Assembly: GCA_037783545.1 (NCBI GenBank)
Contig: JBBELK010000490.1
Span: forward strand, 248,001-312,000
Length of the DNA: 64,000 nt
Source: Henricia sp. BOLD:AAB3569
Lineage: Eukaryota > Echinodermata > Asteroidea > Spinulosida > Echinasteridae
Direction: 5' to 3'
Part shown: positions 21,426-35,145 of the stretch, in pieces
Numbering within the stretch: the stretch's first letter is position 1
How the letters are laid out: every line of letters begins with the position of its first letter
Notes under the pieces: model-generated
The model's database searches: none
Told to the model about the DNA's origin: nothing
Seen by the model: only the letters and a program-made list of their open reading frames with translations
Made by a program: the position numbers and the translations under genes

Positions 21426-22701
21426 TTTCTTATTATTTTTCTTATTTTTCCACTCAAACGTTTCCAGAGCTTTTCTTCAAATCGGTTCAAGCTGTCAACT
21501 TGAAACTTTGTAGGAACATCAACCCCAATGTGAAGGTGTGCATACAAGTGTGACGTCATTGTGACGTCATTGGGTATCAAATTACAACCCAAAAATGACT
21601 AAAATATGCATGTTTTAAAATGCTTCCGTCTGGAAAACCACGTGACCCATGATTTTCGTATTTGGCAGGTTTATAAAATTCAACGAAACTGAGAATCTCA
21701 GTTTTTACACTTACCAGCAACAATGCCTATCAAACCAAGCTGAATCGTTAGTAAATTAGATACAGACATAGGCCCTACGGCAGACTTTCACCAGAATGTA
21801 TAGTATCATGATGGCATCAAGTGTGACGTAATCATGACGTCATCAGGTGTCAAATTAAAAAAAATTCAAAGGTTATTATTTCCAAAATTCATATCTCAAG
21901 AACCGTAATAGATACTTGAACAATTCTTTCACAACATGATAAGTCTAAATGAACTGAACAAATCATACAATGTCATGACCCCTGTGTGACGCCTACTTCC
22001 GGTCCAAACCGGAAGTTGTTCGAAAATGTGAATTTTTTTAAAGCGTTTTGAATGCAAATAGATTCAAAGTGGTAGTGAATTTGACCATATTTCTACGGAA
22101 CGAAATGTTTCCACACATGTGGACCTTTTGACTATACCATTGGTGACGTCATCACATGGACGGTAGTTACGTAATGTGGTGTCAAATTACGCAAATTTTG
22201 AGCTGAATTGTTTAAAAATGCTGTATCTTGAGAACTACAACAGATATTTGCATGATTCTTTCGCCACATTTAAGAACTTGATGTTTATCAAATTGTTGAA
22301 CAATTTGTGCACAAAATTGTGACGTCATGATGTCGTCACAGGTGTCACATTACAAGATTTCAAAGGTTATTATTTCAACAATTCATATCTTAAAACGGTG
22401 CAAGCTATCAACCCCCCAGCTATGGCGGATATGCAGGGAGGAGATATTAGTTACCGGATTAGTGTATACAGCAGCCGATTTCACGAAACTTTACGCAATT
22501 GCGCAAGTCCCCTTACGCCATAAGTTATTGCGCAAGTAATGGCGTAAGTGGACTTGCGCAATTGCGTAAAGTTTCGTGAAATCGGCTGCTGAACTTCCAT
22601 TTTTGCCATTCCACAGGTGATAACAACGTCTGAAATTCATCACAAAATGTTCATTTATCCCGATCACCTGGCGTTTGTAACAACAAACGTCATACCTCTA
22701 G
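21426..22701 (+). mobile_element. Helentron-like family A, copy A2, internally shortened
   Basis: It starts directly behind the CTAG of A1 and ends with GCGTTTGTAAC/AACAAACGT, then CTAG at 22698-22701. Compared with A1 it lacks a segment after about 21675, and from about 22395 it carries foreign sequence including a 123-bp palindrome before the family tail resumes near 22640. Confidence 0.7.
22469..22591. repeat. 123-bp palindrome with about 51-bp arms
   Basis: CAGCAGCCGATTTCACGAAA on the left is mirrored at 22572-22591, and inner blocks (TTACGCAATTGCGCAAGT) pair as well, with few mismatches. It lies within foreign sequence in copy A2. It may be a small foldback element; target duplication is not clear. 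Confidence 0.75.
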
Positions 22702-23230
22702 TTTATTTCTATACCTGATGATGAACATTTTTTGAGTTGTTTCAGTTTGCCTGAGTGTACTGCTATACAGATCTGCCACTTCCAGGTGTTTGATGAACTG
22801 TGAGATACCAAGTCATGGCGCAGGTAAAAACTTTTGATTACCCAATTAGCTCCTTGAGGAGTATCATAACATTTAGGTTCAGGATTTATACTAAGAGAGT
22901 CTTGAGCCAAATTTCATATAAAACAAAATAACATGTACATTATGTAAATAGTACAGAAGCCTTCATCGATTGAGAATTTTTGTTTTAGATTTGAAAATAT
23001 GGCAATTTTCAGTTTTTGCACTTTTAAAAACATCAATTAAGTTACTGTAAAATTAGTACTATTTGTCATAATGTCACATGCCGTTATAAATTAAATATTT
23101 AAAATGTTTATCCTGAAAACGTAGTTTAGAGGCAAGTTTTATTTCCCTTTGCGAATTATAAACTGTTCATTTTTACTACATCAATACTCATCTGCTGTCT
23201 CACGATGTAGTCAGCGAAAAAGATTGTTAA
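22702..23230 (-). mobile_element. Reversed internal fragment of family B
   Basis: The stretch matches, in reverse complement, the internal part of the B4 copy around 30950-31430, including the block GATGAAGGCTTCTGTACTAT and the CGATGTAGTCAGCGAAAAAG junction. It has neither terminus. It sits between the CTAG of A2 and the cap of B2. Confidence 0.65.
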
Positions 23231-26043
23231 TTGACTTTTTCGCTTGCAGCGAAAAAGCCTTTTTTGCTTTTTCGCTTTGCGGCGAAAAAGCCTTTGTTTT
23301 CGTTTTGATTTGTTTTCTTCCGTTTATTGGCTTTTTCGTTTAGAATGAAAAAGCCTTTGTTTTCGTTTTGATTTTTTGGCTTTTTCGTTTAGGAAGAAAA
23401 AGCCTTTGTTTTCGTTTAGATTTTTTTCTTCTTCCGTTTATTTCTTCTTCTGATTTTTTCCCCATAGACAAAGCGCATGGGCGTTGTCGGCGCTTTTTCA
23501 GGTTGTTCCCAAACATTGATCTTAACCAAACTTGGTGACATCAAAGACATAGTATAAGAGGTGTGCACCCAAGAATGGCTTCATTGTGACGTCATCAGTT
23601 ACGTCATTATAACACTTTAAAAATGCCTAAAAAGCGGAAAATTGCCGAAATATGCATCATATGATCAGATCATGAGCTTCAATGTTCTTAATGTAGGCAT
23701 TTTCATCTGACCCTTCCTTCCTTGGTCAATCGAAGGTCAAAGTTCAGCCATTTCAAAATTCACATTTGTTGTGTTTTTGTGTACTTATGAAGCAATTTTA
23801 GCTATTAAAGTACGCTTGATTTTCATAAAACTAGGTACAGGCATGGGCCTCATCACAAACTTCCACCACCATGTACAACTTCACCATGACGTCAATGATT
23901 ACGTAATTATAATTATTTAAAAATGGCAAAAAAGTTGATTTTCTTCATAAAAATTAGCAAAAAATGCATTTCGTAAAATGTTTCCCTCTATAAAACCACA
24001 CGACCCAGGGTCTTCATATTTAGCAGACATTATAGATAAGATCCTGTGCTACAATTTGCTTTGTGTAGTCATTTTCATCTGACCCTTCTTTCCTGGGTCA
24101 ATTGAAGGCCAAATTTCAGCCAAGTCACTATTTGGGTAAAACCATGCATAAACCCGGCCATGCACTCGCGTTTTGCTACCGTGAAAGTGATATAGCGCCC
24201 TCATAGTGATACATGTATAGCTAAAGAGAGAATGCGCAATACGTGTAAACATATAGTACATGTACTTGTCTGATTACGAAATTGTCCTCCTTGGCCAAAC
24301 TCTTTTTAATCTTAACAAATTATGTGCTCTGATTTCTGCCTTTGATGACTAATATATGTATATTAGTATTTCGAGTAAACATCGCATTTTCCATCCCAAA
24401 TGTGAACAAAACAAACTAAAAATTAACAGTTTAGAATTCGCAAAGGGAAATCAAAATTGCCTCTAAACTGAGTTTTCAGGATAAACTTTTTAAATATTTA
24501 ATTTATAACGCCATGTGACATTATTACAAATAGTACTAATTTTACAGTAACTTAATTGATGTTTTAAAAAGTGCAAAAACTGAAAATTGCCATATTTTCA
24601 AATCTAAACAAATCTTTTCTCAATCGATGAAGGCTTCTGTACTATTTACATAATATACATGTTATTTTGTTTTATATGAAATTTGGCTGAAGACTCTCTT
24701 AGTATAAATCCTGAACCTACATGTTATGATACTCCTCAAGGAGCTAATTAAGTAATCAAAAGTTTTTACCTGCACCATGACTTGGTATCTCACAGTTCAT
24801 CAAACACCTTGAAGTGGTAGATCTGTATAGCAGTACTTCCCCCACTCAGGCAAACTGACACAACTCAAAAACTGTTCATCATCAGTTATAAGATTAAATG
24901 AACATACAATTTAATGTTTTGCATATTCAAACATTCGTAACAAATCAGCCGATTCACCTATGATCGTGATTCCTGCGCCATATACGGTCATTAACAAAGG
25001 TATTTAACTGATGATCTCATAATGACGTCATCACGTGTCAGATTAAAGGTGATACAAATATTATAAATATAAAATATTAACAAATGCGAGCTACAACCTT
25101 GATTCCTTCCCATATACGATCACTAGCAAAGGTCGTTAACTTTTGGCTTTTCCGTTTATTTCTTCTTCTGATTGTTTTCCCCATTGACATAACGCATGGG
25201 CGTTGTCGGCACTTTTTGAGGTTGTTCCCAAACTTGAGGTTGTTCTTAAACAAACCTGGTAACATCAAAGACATAGTAGAAGAAGTGTGCACCCAACAAT
25301 GGCGTCATTATGACGTCATCAGGTGTAAGTTTAAAGGGGATGAAATTTAATGTTTCCATATGCAAAATTTCATAAAAAATCAACCGTTTGACCTACGATC
25401 TTGATTCTTTCGGCATATACGATAATTAATAAAGGTCTTTCAGATGCCCACATGCCTTCACATTTGACCTCATTCCCTATTGGTCAAACAGACTTTGCCT
25501 CGCCATTTGAAACTGGTAAGAGGTATTTGGTTGGGGTCACAAAGGTGTTTGAGTTCGACTAGGGTGGGGTATCCAAAAAATATCGCCATAACCTGTGAAC
25601 TTGCTCACTTCCGGTAGAAACCGGAAGTGCATTTAAATGAACCTATTTTGTGAAAGTGGGGAAAGCTGCCGAGATGCGGTTGGTAGTGTTAGTGTCTAAG
25701 GTAAATAGGGTTTCAAAAAATGTAAGTTTATACGTCATTCCATAGAAGGGCGCCCTCTAGCGGCGAAATTAAAAGGTCTTAAAATGACTCTTTAAAAGCA
25801 GTGTTTGCGCAAATTAGCCCAGTAGTGGTGATTGTAGAGTGCGTCGACCACCAAACATGTCTGTGTTGTTAAAACATTGATTACGTCATCAATCCTTTAA
25901 AGGTAACACATTAAAAGTAAACATTTATTTAATTAAATACTTTATATGCTAACATCTAATTTTGCAAGCTAAGCATGCTTAAAAAAAGTTTTAAAAATTA
26001 GAAAAAGCCCTACGATCTGTTCATAGAACAGACGTAGCTCTAG
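23231..26043 (+). mobile_element. Helentron-like family B, copy B2
   Basis: It opens with several tandem type-2 caps (GGCTTTTTCG...GAAAAAGCC repeats, about 23235-23405) and a TTCTTCTTCTGATTTTTTCC leader. The shared B sub-units follow, then the common 3' half with a CACTTCCGG...CCGGAAGTG palindrome near 25608-25629 and a CTCF-like core at 25748-25763 (minus). It ends GAAAAAGCCCTACG, hairpin GATCTGTTC/GAACAGAC, CTAG at 26040-26043. Non-coding. Confidence 0.7.
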
Positions 26044-28674
26044 TTTTTTTTCCGTTTATTTCTTCTTCTTCTGATTTTTTTCCCATAGACAAAGCGCATA
26101 GGCGTTGTCGGCGCTTTTTCAAGTTGTTCCCAAACATTGATCTTAACCAAACTTGGTCACATCAAAGACATAGTATAAGAGGTGTGCACCCAAGAATGGC
26201 TTCATTGTGACGTCATCCGTTACGTCATTATAACACTTTAAAAATGCCTAAAAAGCGGAAAATTGCCGAAATATGCATTTTAAAATGGTTCCCTTGCCAA
26301 AACCACATGACCCAGGGTTTTCATATTTGGCAAACATTTAGATCAGATCATGAGCTTTAATGTTCTTAGTGTAGGCATTTTCATCTGACCCTTCCTTCCT
26401 GGGTCAATCGAAGGTCAAAGTTCAGCCAATTCAATAATCACATTGTTTGTATTTTGTTGTACTTATGAAGCAATATTACCTATTAAACTACGCTTGATCT
26501 TTATAAAACTAGGTACAGGCATGGCCCCATCACAAACTTCCACCCCATGTAGAACATCACCATGACGTCAATGATTACGTAATGATAATTATTTAAAATT
26601 GGCAAAAAAGTGGTTTTTCGTCATAAAAATGAGCCAGAAATGCATTTCGTACGATATTTCCCTCTATAAAACCACATGACGCAGGGTCTTCATATTTAGC
26701 AGACATTATAGATCAGATCCAGAGCTACAATTTTCTTTGTGTAGTCATTTTCATCTGCCCCTTCCTTCCTGGGTCAATTGAAGGCCAAAGTTCAGCCAAC
26801 TCAACATTTCCGTATATACAGGGTGGATAAAAAAAAAACGAAACCGAGATATTATTGCTAATTGTAACTAAAGTAGGGCCCGTATGAATGAACAGGATAT
26901 ATCATCTGTTAGGGCTGAATCTCCTCTTTAAAATGACACCATGATCATGCCATGATGTTTTCGGTTTACTGAGCAGTGACCAGTGTTATGCCAGGGGCAT
27001 AGTTTTAGATTTGATCGTTCTCTATGCGAGCAAACTTCGCATAAATCAATTTTTACCGTAGATGTCTATTCCGTGTGCCCTGTGTGACACGGCGCCGGAA
27101 GCAGTCTTTTAACTGTCTACCACGGACGTGTAATTCAACAGAAGATGGTTTAACAAAAGTTCAGTGAGTAGGATACAATCTTTCATGTTATTTCAGTCTT
27201 ATTTAAGAGAGTCCACTCTCTACAAGAAAGTAATTGTATGCGTTTGAGGGAATGTCATAGTTTTGCCGTGAAGCATTAATTCCAATGTTTGTTTTCTTTC
27301 TTTTTAGGTTTAGTAAGGTGCATAGGCCTGAAATCATTAAGTCATTGTTATGATTTTATCGAACCATCTTCAACAAATCTAATTACGAAATTGTTCCTTC
27401 CTGGCCAAACTCTTTTCAATCTTAACAAATTATGTGCTCTGATTTCTGCCTTTGATGACTAATATATGTATATCAGTTTTTCGAGTAAACATCGGATTTC
27501 CATCCCAAATGTGAACAAAACAAACTAAAAATGAACAGTTTAATTAAATATTTAAATTAAATTGTATACGATCAAACATTCATAACAAATCAGGCACCTA
27601 TGATCGTGATTCCTGCACCATATACGGTCATTAACAAATGTATTTAACTAATGATCTCATAATGACGTCATCACGTGTCAGATTAAAGGTGCATGAAAAT
27701 ATTTTAAAATGCAAATTACAACATTGATTCCTTCCCGTATACGATCACTAGCAAAGGTCGTTAATGTATGGCTTTTCCGTTTATTTCTTCTTCTGATTTC
27801 CCCCCGCCCCCCATTGACATAACGCATGGGCGTTGTCGGCACTTTTTGAGGTTGTTCCCAAACTTGAGGTTGTTCTTAAACAAACTTGGTCACATGAAAG
27901 ACACAGTAGAAGAGGTGTGCACCCAACAATGGCGTCATCATGACGTCATCAGGTGTAAGTTTAAAGGGGCATGAAATTTAATGTTTCCATATTAAACAAT
28001 TCATAAAAAATCATCCGTTTGACCTACGATCTTGATTCTTTCGGCATATACGATCATTAATAAAGGTCTTTCAGATGCCCCCATGCCTTAACATTTGACC
28101 TCATTCCCTATTGGTCAAAAAGACTTTGCCTTGCCATTTGAAACTGGTAAGAGGTATTTGGATGGGGTCAAAGGTGTTTGAGTTCGACTAGGGTGGGGTA
28201 TCCAAAAAATATCGCCATGACCTGTGACCTTGCTCACTTTCGGTAGAAACCGGAAGTGCATTTAAATGAACCTATTTTGTAAAAGTGGTGAAAGCTGCCG
28301 AGATGCGGTTGGTAGTGTCAGTGTCTAAGGTAAATAGGGTTTCAAAAAATGTAAGTTTCTACGTCATTCCATAAAAGGGCGCCCTCTAGCGTCAAAATTA
28401 AAAAGTCCTAAAATGACCCTTTCATAGCAGTGTTTGCGCAAATTAGCCCAATAGTGCTGCTTATAGAGTAAGTCCACCACCAAACATGTCTGTGTGGTTA
28501 AAACATTGATGACGTCATCAATCCTTTAAAGGTAACACATTAAAGGTAAACTTTTTTAAAGTTGAATAGTTGATATGCTAACATCTAATTTTGCAAGGTA
28601 AGCATGCTCATTTTTTAAGTTAAAAAAATGTGAAAAAGCCCTACGCTCTGTTCATAGAACAGACGTAGCTCTAG
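26044..28674 (+). mobile_element. Helentron-like family B, copy B3
   Basis: It follows the CTAG of B2 after a T run. The 5' cap itself is missing, but the CCGTTTATTTCTTCTTCTTC leader is present. Order and content match B1, including the homopolymer-prone C tract (27798-27811) and the CTCF-like core near 28377-28393. It ends with the type-2 terminus, CTAG at 28671-28674. Confidence 0.7.
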
Positions 28675-31600
28675 TTTTTTGTTTTGATTTTTTTGGCTTT
28701 TTCGCTCTGAGCGAAAAAGCCTTTGTTTTCGTTCTGATTCTTTTTTTCCGTTTTCTTCTGATTTTTGTCCCATAGACAAAGCGCATAGGCGTTGTCGGCG
28801 CTTTTTCAGGTTGTTCCCAAACATTGATCTTAACAAAACTTGGTCACATCAAAGACATAGTATAAGAGTTGTGCACCCAAGAATGGCTTCATTGTGACGT
28901 CATCCGTTACGTCATTATAACACTTTAAAGAGGCAAAAAATGCATTTTAAAAATACTTCCCTTTCCAAAACCACGTGACCCATGGTCTTCATATTTGGCA
29001 TACATACAGATCAGACCTTGCCCCACACTTTTTATTGTGTAGGCATTTTGATCGGACCCTTTCTTCATGGGTAAATTAAAGGTCAAAATTCACCTATTTC
29101 ACAGATCACAATTTTTCGGCTTTTTCATACTTATGCAGCAATTTCACCCCTTAAACATTGCTGAATTTTCATGAAATCAGGTACAGGTATAGTTCCCATG
29201 ATACACTCTGGGCAGCATAAACATCATGATCGTGACGTCAGCGATGACGTCATTATTAACATTTAAAAATGCCGAAAAGTGATTTTTTAGCATCAAAATG
29301 ATTACAATCTGCATTTTTAGAAATGCATCCCTTTTAAATACTACGTGACCCATGGTCTTCACATTTAGCATCCATACAGACCAGACCATGCCCTACAATT
29401 TTCCTTATGTAGGCATTTTTATTTGACCCTTCCTTCATAGGTCAATTAAAGGTCAAAGTTCACCTTGGTCAAAAATCACAATTTTTCGGCTTTTTGTACT
29501 CATGCAGCAATTTCACCCCTTAAACTATGCTGGATTTTTATGAAATCAGATAAAGATATAGTTCCCATGCAACACTCTGAGCAGCATGTACATCATGATT
29601 GTGACGTAATCAGTGACGTCATTGTTTTTCATTGAAAAATGGCGCAAAAGTGATTTTTTGCATCAAAACGATTACAATCTGCATTTTTAGAAATGGATAC
29701 CTTTCAAAAACCACGTGCCCCAAGGTCTTCACATTTCGTATAGTAGACATATAGACCAGACCATGCCCTACAATTTTTCTCCTGTACGTATTTTCATCTG
29801 ACCCTTCCTTCCTGGGTCAATCGAAGGTCAAAGTTGAGCCATTTCAAAATTCACAGTTGTTGTGTTTTTGTATACTTATGAAGCAATTTTAGCTATTAAA
29901 GTACGCTTGATTTTCATAAAACTAGGTACAGGCATGGGCCCTATCACAAACTTCCACCACCATGTAGAACATCACCATGACGTCAATGATTACATAATTA
30001 TGATTATTTAAAAATGGCAAAAAAGTGGATTTTCGTCATAAAAATTAGCCAAAAATGCATTTCGTAAAATGTTTCCCTCTATAAAACCACATGACCCAGG
30101 GTCTTCATAATTAGCAGACATTATAGATCAGATCCTGCGCTACAATTTGCTTTCTGTAGTCATCTGACCCTTCCTTCCTGGGTCAATTGAAGGCCAAAGT
30201 TCAGCCAAGTCAACATTTCCGTATATACAGGGTGGATTTAAAAAACGAAACCGAGATATTATTGCTAATTGTAACTAAAGTATGGCGCGTATGAATGAAC
30301 GGGAGATATCATCTGTTAGGGTTGAATCTCCTCTTTAAAATGACACCATGATCATGTCATTATGTTTTCGGTTGACTGAGCAGTTTTAGATTTGACCGTT
30401 CTCAATGCGAGCAAACGTCGCACAAATAAGTCTTTACCGTAGCTGTCTATTCCGTGTGCCCTGTGTGACACGGCGCCGACCAAGACGGTGACACGGTAAC
30501 TTCTAACTGTGTCTACCACGGACGTGTAATTCTACAGAAGATGGTTTAACAAAAGGACAGTAAGTAGGATACAATATGTTATGTTATTTCAGTCTTATTT
30601 AAGAGAGTCCACTCTCTACAAGAAAGTAATTGTATGTTAATGAGGGAATATCGTAGTTTTGCCGTGAAGCATTCATTCCAATGTTTGTTTTCTTCCTTTT
30701 AGGTTTAGTAAGGTGCAAAGCTTAATATAGGCCTGATATCATTACGTCATTGTCAGGATTGTATTAAACCATATTAAACAAATCTAATTACGAAATTGTT
30801 CCTTCTTTACCAAACTCTTTTCAATCTTAACAAATTATGTGCTTTGATTGATACATTTGATGACTAATATATGTAGGCCTATATACGTTTTTTGAGCAAA
30901 CACCGGATTTCCACCCCAAATGTGAACAAAACGAACTAAAAATTAACAATCTTTTTCGCTGACTACATCGTGAGACAGCAGATGAGTATTGATTTAGTGA
31001 AAATGAACAGTTTATAATTCGCAAAGGGAAATAAAACTTGCCTCTAAACTACGTTTTCAGGATAAGCTTTTTAATTATTTAATTTATAACGGCATGTGAC
31101 ATTATGACAAATTTTACAGTAACTTAATTGATGTTTTTAAAAGTGCAAAAACTGAAAATTGCCATATTTTCAAAACTAAACAAATCTTTTATCAATCGAT
31201 GAAGGCTTCTGTACTATTTACATAATGTACATGTTATTTTGTTTTATATGGAATTTGGCTCAAGACTCTCTTAGTATAAATCCTGAACCTACATGTTATG
31301 ATACTCAAGGAGCTAATTAAGTAATCAAAAGTTTTTACCTGCGCCATGACTTGGTATCTCACAGTTCATCAAACACCTGGAAGTGGCAGATCTGTATAGC
31401 AGTACACTCAGGCAAACTGACACAACTCAAAAACTGTTCATCGTCAGGTATAATAATAAATGAGCATACAATTTAATGTTTTCCATATTCAAACATTCGT
31501 AACGAATCAGCCGATTCACCTATGATCGTGATTCATGCGCCATATACGGTCATTAACAAAGGTATTTAACTGGTGATCTCATAATGACGTCATCACGTGT

Positions 31601-33294
31601 CAGATTAAAGGTGATACAAATATTATAAATATCAAATATTAACAAATGCGAGCTACAACCTTGATTCCTTCCCATATACGATCACTAGCAAAGGTCGTTA
31701 ACTTTTGGCTTTTCCGTTTATTTCTTCTTCTGATTTTTCCCCATTGACATAACGCATGGGCGTTGTCGGCACTTTTTAAGGTTGTTCCCAAACTTGAGGT
31801 TGTTCTTAAACAAACTTGGTAACATCAAAGACATAGTAGAAGAGGTGTGCACCTAACAATGGCGTCATCATGGCGTCATTAGGTGTAAGTTTAAAGGGGC
31901 ATGAAATTTAATGTTTCCATATGCAAAAATTCACCGTTTGACCTACGATCTTGATTCTTTCGGCATATACGATCATTAATAAAGGTCTCTCAGATTCCCC
32001 CATGCCTTCACATTTGACCTCATTCCCTATTGGTCAAACAGACTTTGCCTTGCCATTTAAAACTGGTAAGAGGTATTTGGATGGGGTCAAAGGTGTTTGA
32101 GTTCGACTCGGGTGGGGTATTCAAAAAATATCGCCATAACCTGTGACCTTGCTCACTTCCGGAAGTATATTTAAATGAACCTATTTTGTAAAAGTGGGGA
32201 AAGCTGCCGAGATGCGGTTGGTAGTGTTAGTGTCTAAGGTAAATAGGGTTTCCCAAAATGTAAGTTTCTACGTCATTCCATAAAAAGGCCCCTCCTACGG
32301 CGAAATTAAAAAGTCTTAAAATAACCCTTTAAAAGCAGTGTTTGCGCAAACACACAGCCGGGTTACAAATGTCAATGCACAATCAACGCGTTTACTAAAC
32401 AAAATAACCATGTGACTACAGCCATATTTCTACCTGTCATAGCTGCCCTTTACCGGTCCCCATATTGCAGTACCGAGAGAGGACGCAATTCTGTGTACGT
32501 GTTAATGTCCGTGTTATTACATCTGTTAACTCCGCATCATATGGTAAATGTCAAATCCATAGGTTTCTCCACGACTTTCAACACGAACACAATTGTGACC
32601 TCCGGTCATTGCACACTTCCGGTGCACATAACTGGCCCTTAGTTTAAAAATGGTAGGAGGTGTTGAGGTGGGTTCAACAGTCTTAGTGCCAAAGCCCATC
32701 ACACTTTCCAAAAAAAAAGGTTACCGGCATGATGACATTCTATAAAACGCAATTTTAACAGATGTCTGTGGGGAAGTTTGTCTAACTTCGCCTCACGTCA
32801 GTATGCCTGTTGTGTGAAACTTTACAAACGTCTCATGTGCAATATTGATTTGTAAAGCTTTTAAATTGTACACAGTTGGATGACTTATTTCTGCAAAACT
32901 CAACATCGGAAACAAAACTTCAAAGATATGCTGTCTGCGATTACCTTAATGACATACATGTATTATAATGACGTGATGACGTCATCGTAAGTCATTATTA
33001 CAATGAATTGAAAATTTCACTGACAAATTTTTAAACATCAATACAATATACAAGGTCGATCACCTTGGACAGTCTTTTTACGTCATGAAATAGATCATTC
33101 TAAAATATTGCACTGTACGCCGGTGTACGTGTCGTACGCACGACCTACCCCCAAAAAGAAATAAATAAATGTAACAGAAAACAACATATATACATGTACA
33201 ATTGATTTTCATCTAAAAAACGCAACATTCGCCCCACCCCCCGCAAGCGGCGAAAAAGCCCTACGATCTGTTCAACGAACAGACGTAGCTCTAG
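28675..33294 (+). mobile_element. Helentron-like family B, long composite copy B4
   Basis: A type-2 cap, GGCTTTTTCGC...GCGAAAAAGCC, lies at about 28694-28720. The first half has extra, more diverged sub-units (28930-29780). The middle matches B1. After about 32345 the usual B end is replaced by about 900 bp of different sequence, before a type-2 terminus with an exact GCGAAAAAGCC subterminal copy and CTAG at 33291-33294. A crossover between families or a nested element would explain the replacement. Non-coding. Confidence 0.65.
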
Positions 33295-35145
33295 TTTTTA
33301 GTTTGTTTTGTTCACTTTTGGGGTGGAAATCCGATGTTTGCTCAAAAAACTTATATAGGCCTACATATATTAGTCATCAAAGGTATCAATCAAAGCACAT
33401 AATTTGTTAAGATTGAAAAGAGTTTGGCCAAGAAGGAACAATTTCGTAATTAGATTTGTTTAAGATGGTTTAATAAAATCCTGACAATGACGTAATGATA
33501 TTAGGCCTATATTAAGCTTTGCACCTTACTAAACCTAAAAGGAAGAAAACAAACATTGGAATGAATGCTTCACGGCAAAACTACGATATTCCCTCAATAA
33601 CATACAATTACTTTCTTGTAGAGAGTGGACTCTCTTAAATAAGACTGAAATAACATAAAAGATTGTATCCTACTCACATGTCCTTTTATTAAACCATCTT
33701 CTGTAGAATTACACGTCCGTGGTAGACACAGTTAAAAGTTACCGTGTCACCGTCTCGGTCGACGCCGTGTCACACAGGGCACACGGAATAGACAGCTACG
33801 GTAAAGATTGATTTGTACGACGTTTGCTCGCATTGAGAACGGTCAAATCTAAAACTAGGCCCCTGGCATAACACTGGTCACTGCTCAGTCAACCGAAAAC
33901 ATAATGACATGATCATGGTGTCATTTTAAAGAGGAGATTCAACCCTAACAGATGATATCTCCCGTTCATTCATACGCGCCCTACTTTGGTTACAATTAGC
34001 AATAATATCTCGGTTTCTTTTTTTTAAATCCACCCTGTATATACGGAAATGTTGACTTGGCTGAATTTGACCCAGGAAGGAAGGGTCAGATGAAAATTAG
34101 TACACAAAGCAAATTGTAGCGCAAGATCTGATCTATAATGTCCGCTTTTTATGAAGACCCTGTGTCACGTGGTTTTATAGAGGGAAACATTTTACGAAAT
34201 GCATTTTTGGCTAATTTGTATAACGAAAATCAACTTTTTTGCTATTTTTAAATAATTATAATTACGTAATCATTGACGTCATGGTGATGTTCTACATGGT
34301 GGTGGAAGTTTGTGATGGGGCCATGCCTGTACCTAATTTCATGAAAATCAAGCGTACTTTAATAGCTAAAATTGCTTCATAAGTACACAAAAACACAACA
34401 AATGTGAATTTTGAAATGGCTGAACTTTGACCTTCGATTGACCCAGGAAGGAAGGGTCAGATGAAAATGCCTACACAAAGAACATTGTAGCCCATGATCT
34501 GATATATATGTATGCAAAATATGAAGACCCTGGGTCATGTGGGTTCATACAGGGAAGCGTTTTACGAAATGCATATTTTGGTAATTTTCATGATAAAAAT
34601 CCACTTTTGTGCCATTTTTAAATTATTATAATTACGTAATCATTGACGTCATGGTGACGTTCTACATGGTGGTGGACGTTTGTGATGGGGCCCATGCCTG
34701 TACCTAGTTTTATGAAAATCAAGCATGGTTGAATAGCTAATATTGCTTCATAAGTACAAACAAATACAAAAAATGTGATTTTTGAATTGGCTGAACTGTG
34801 ACCTTCGATTGACCCAGATGAAAATGCCTACACTAAGAACATTGAAGCTCATGATCTGATCTAAATGTTTGCCAAATATAAAAAACCCTGAGTCATGTGG
34901 TTTGGGCAAGGGAACCATTTGAAAAAGTGCATATTTCGGCAATTTTCCGCTTTTTAGGCATTTTTAAAGTGTTATAATGACGTAACTGATGACATCACAA
35001 TGAAGCCATTCTTGGGTGCACACCTCTTATACTTTGTCTTTGATGTAACCAAGTTTGGTTAAGATCAATGTTTAGGAACAACCTGAAAAAGCGCCGACAA
35101 CGCCCATGCGCTTTGTCTATGGGAAAAAAAAATCAGAAGAAGAAA
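33295..35145 (-). mobile_element. Helentron-like family B, reverse copy lacking its 3' half
   Basis: On the minus strand this runs from the leader (AGAAGAAGAAA just left of 35146) through the GGGTCAATC sub-units to the ATGTGAACAAAACAAACT block near 33300, where it stops against the CTAG end of B4. Together with 28700-30950 it forms a large inverted repeat. Confidence 0.65.
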
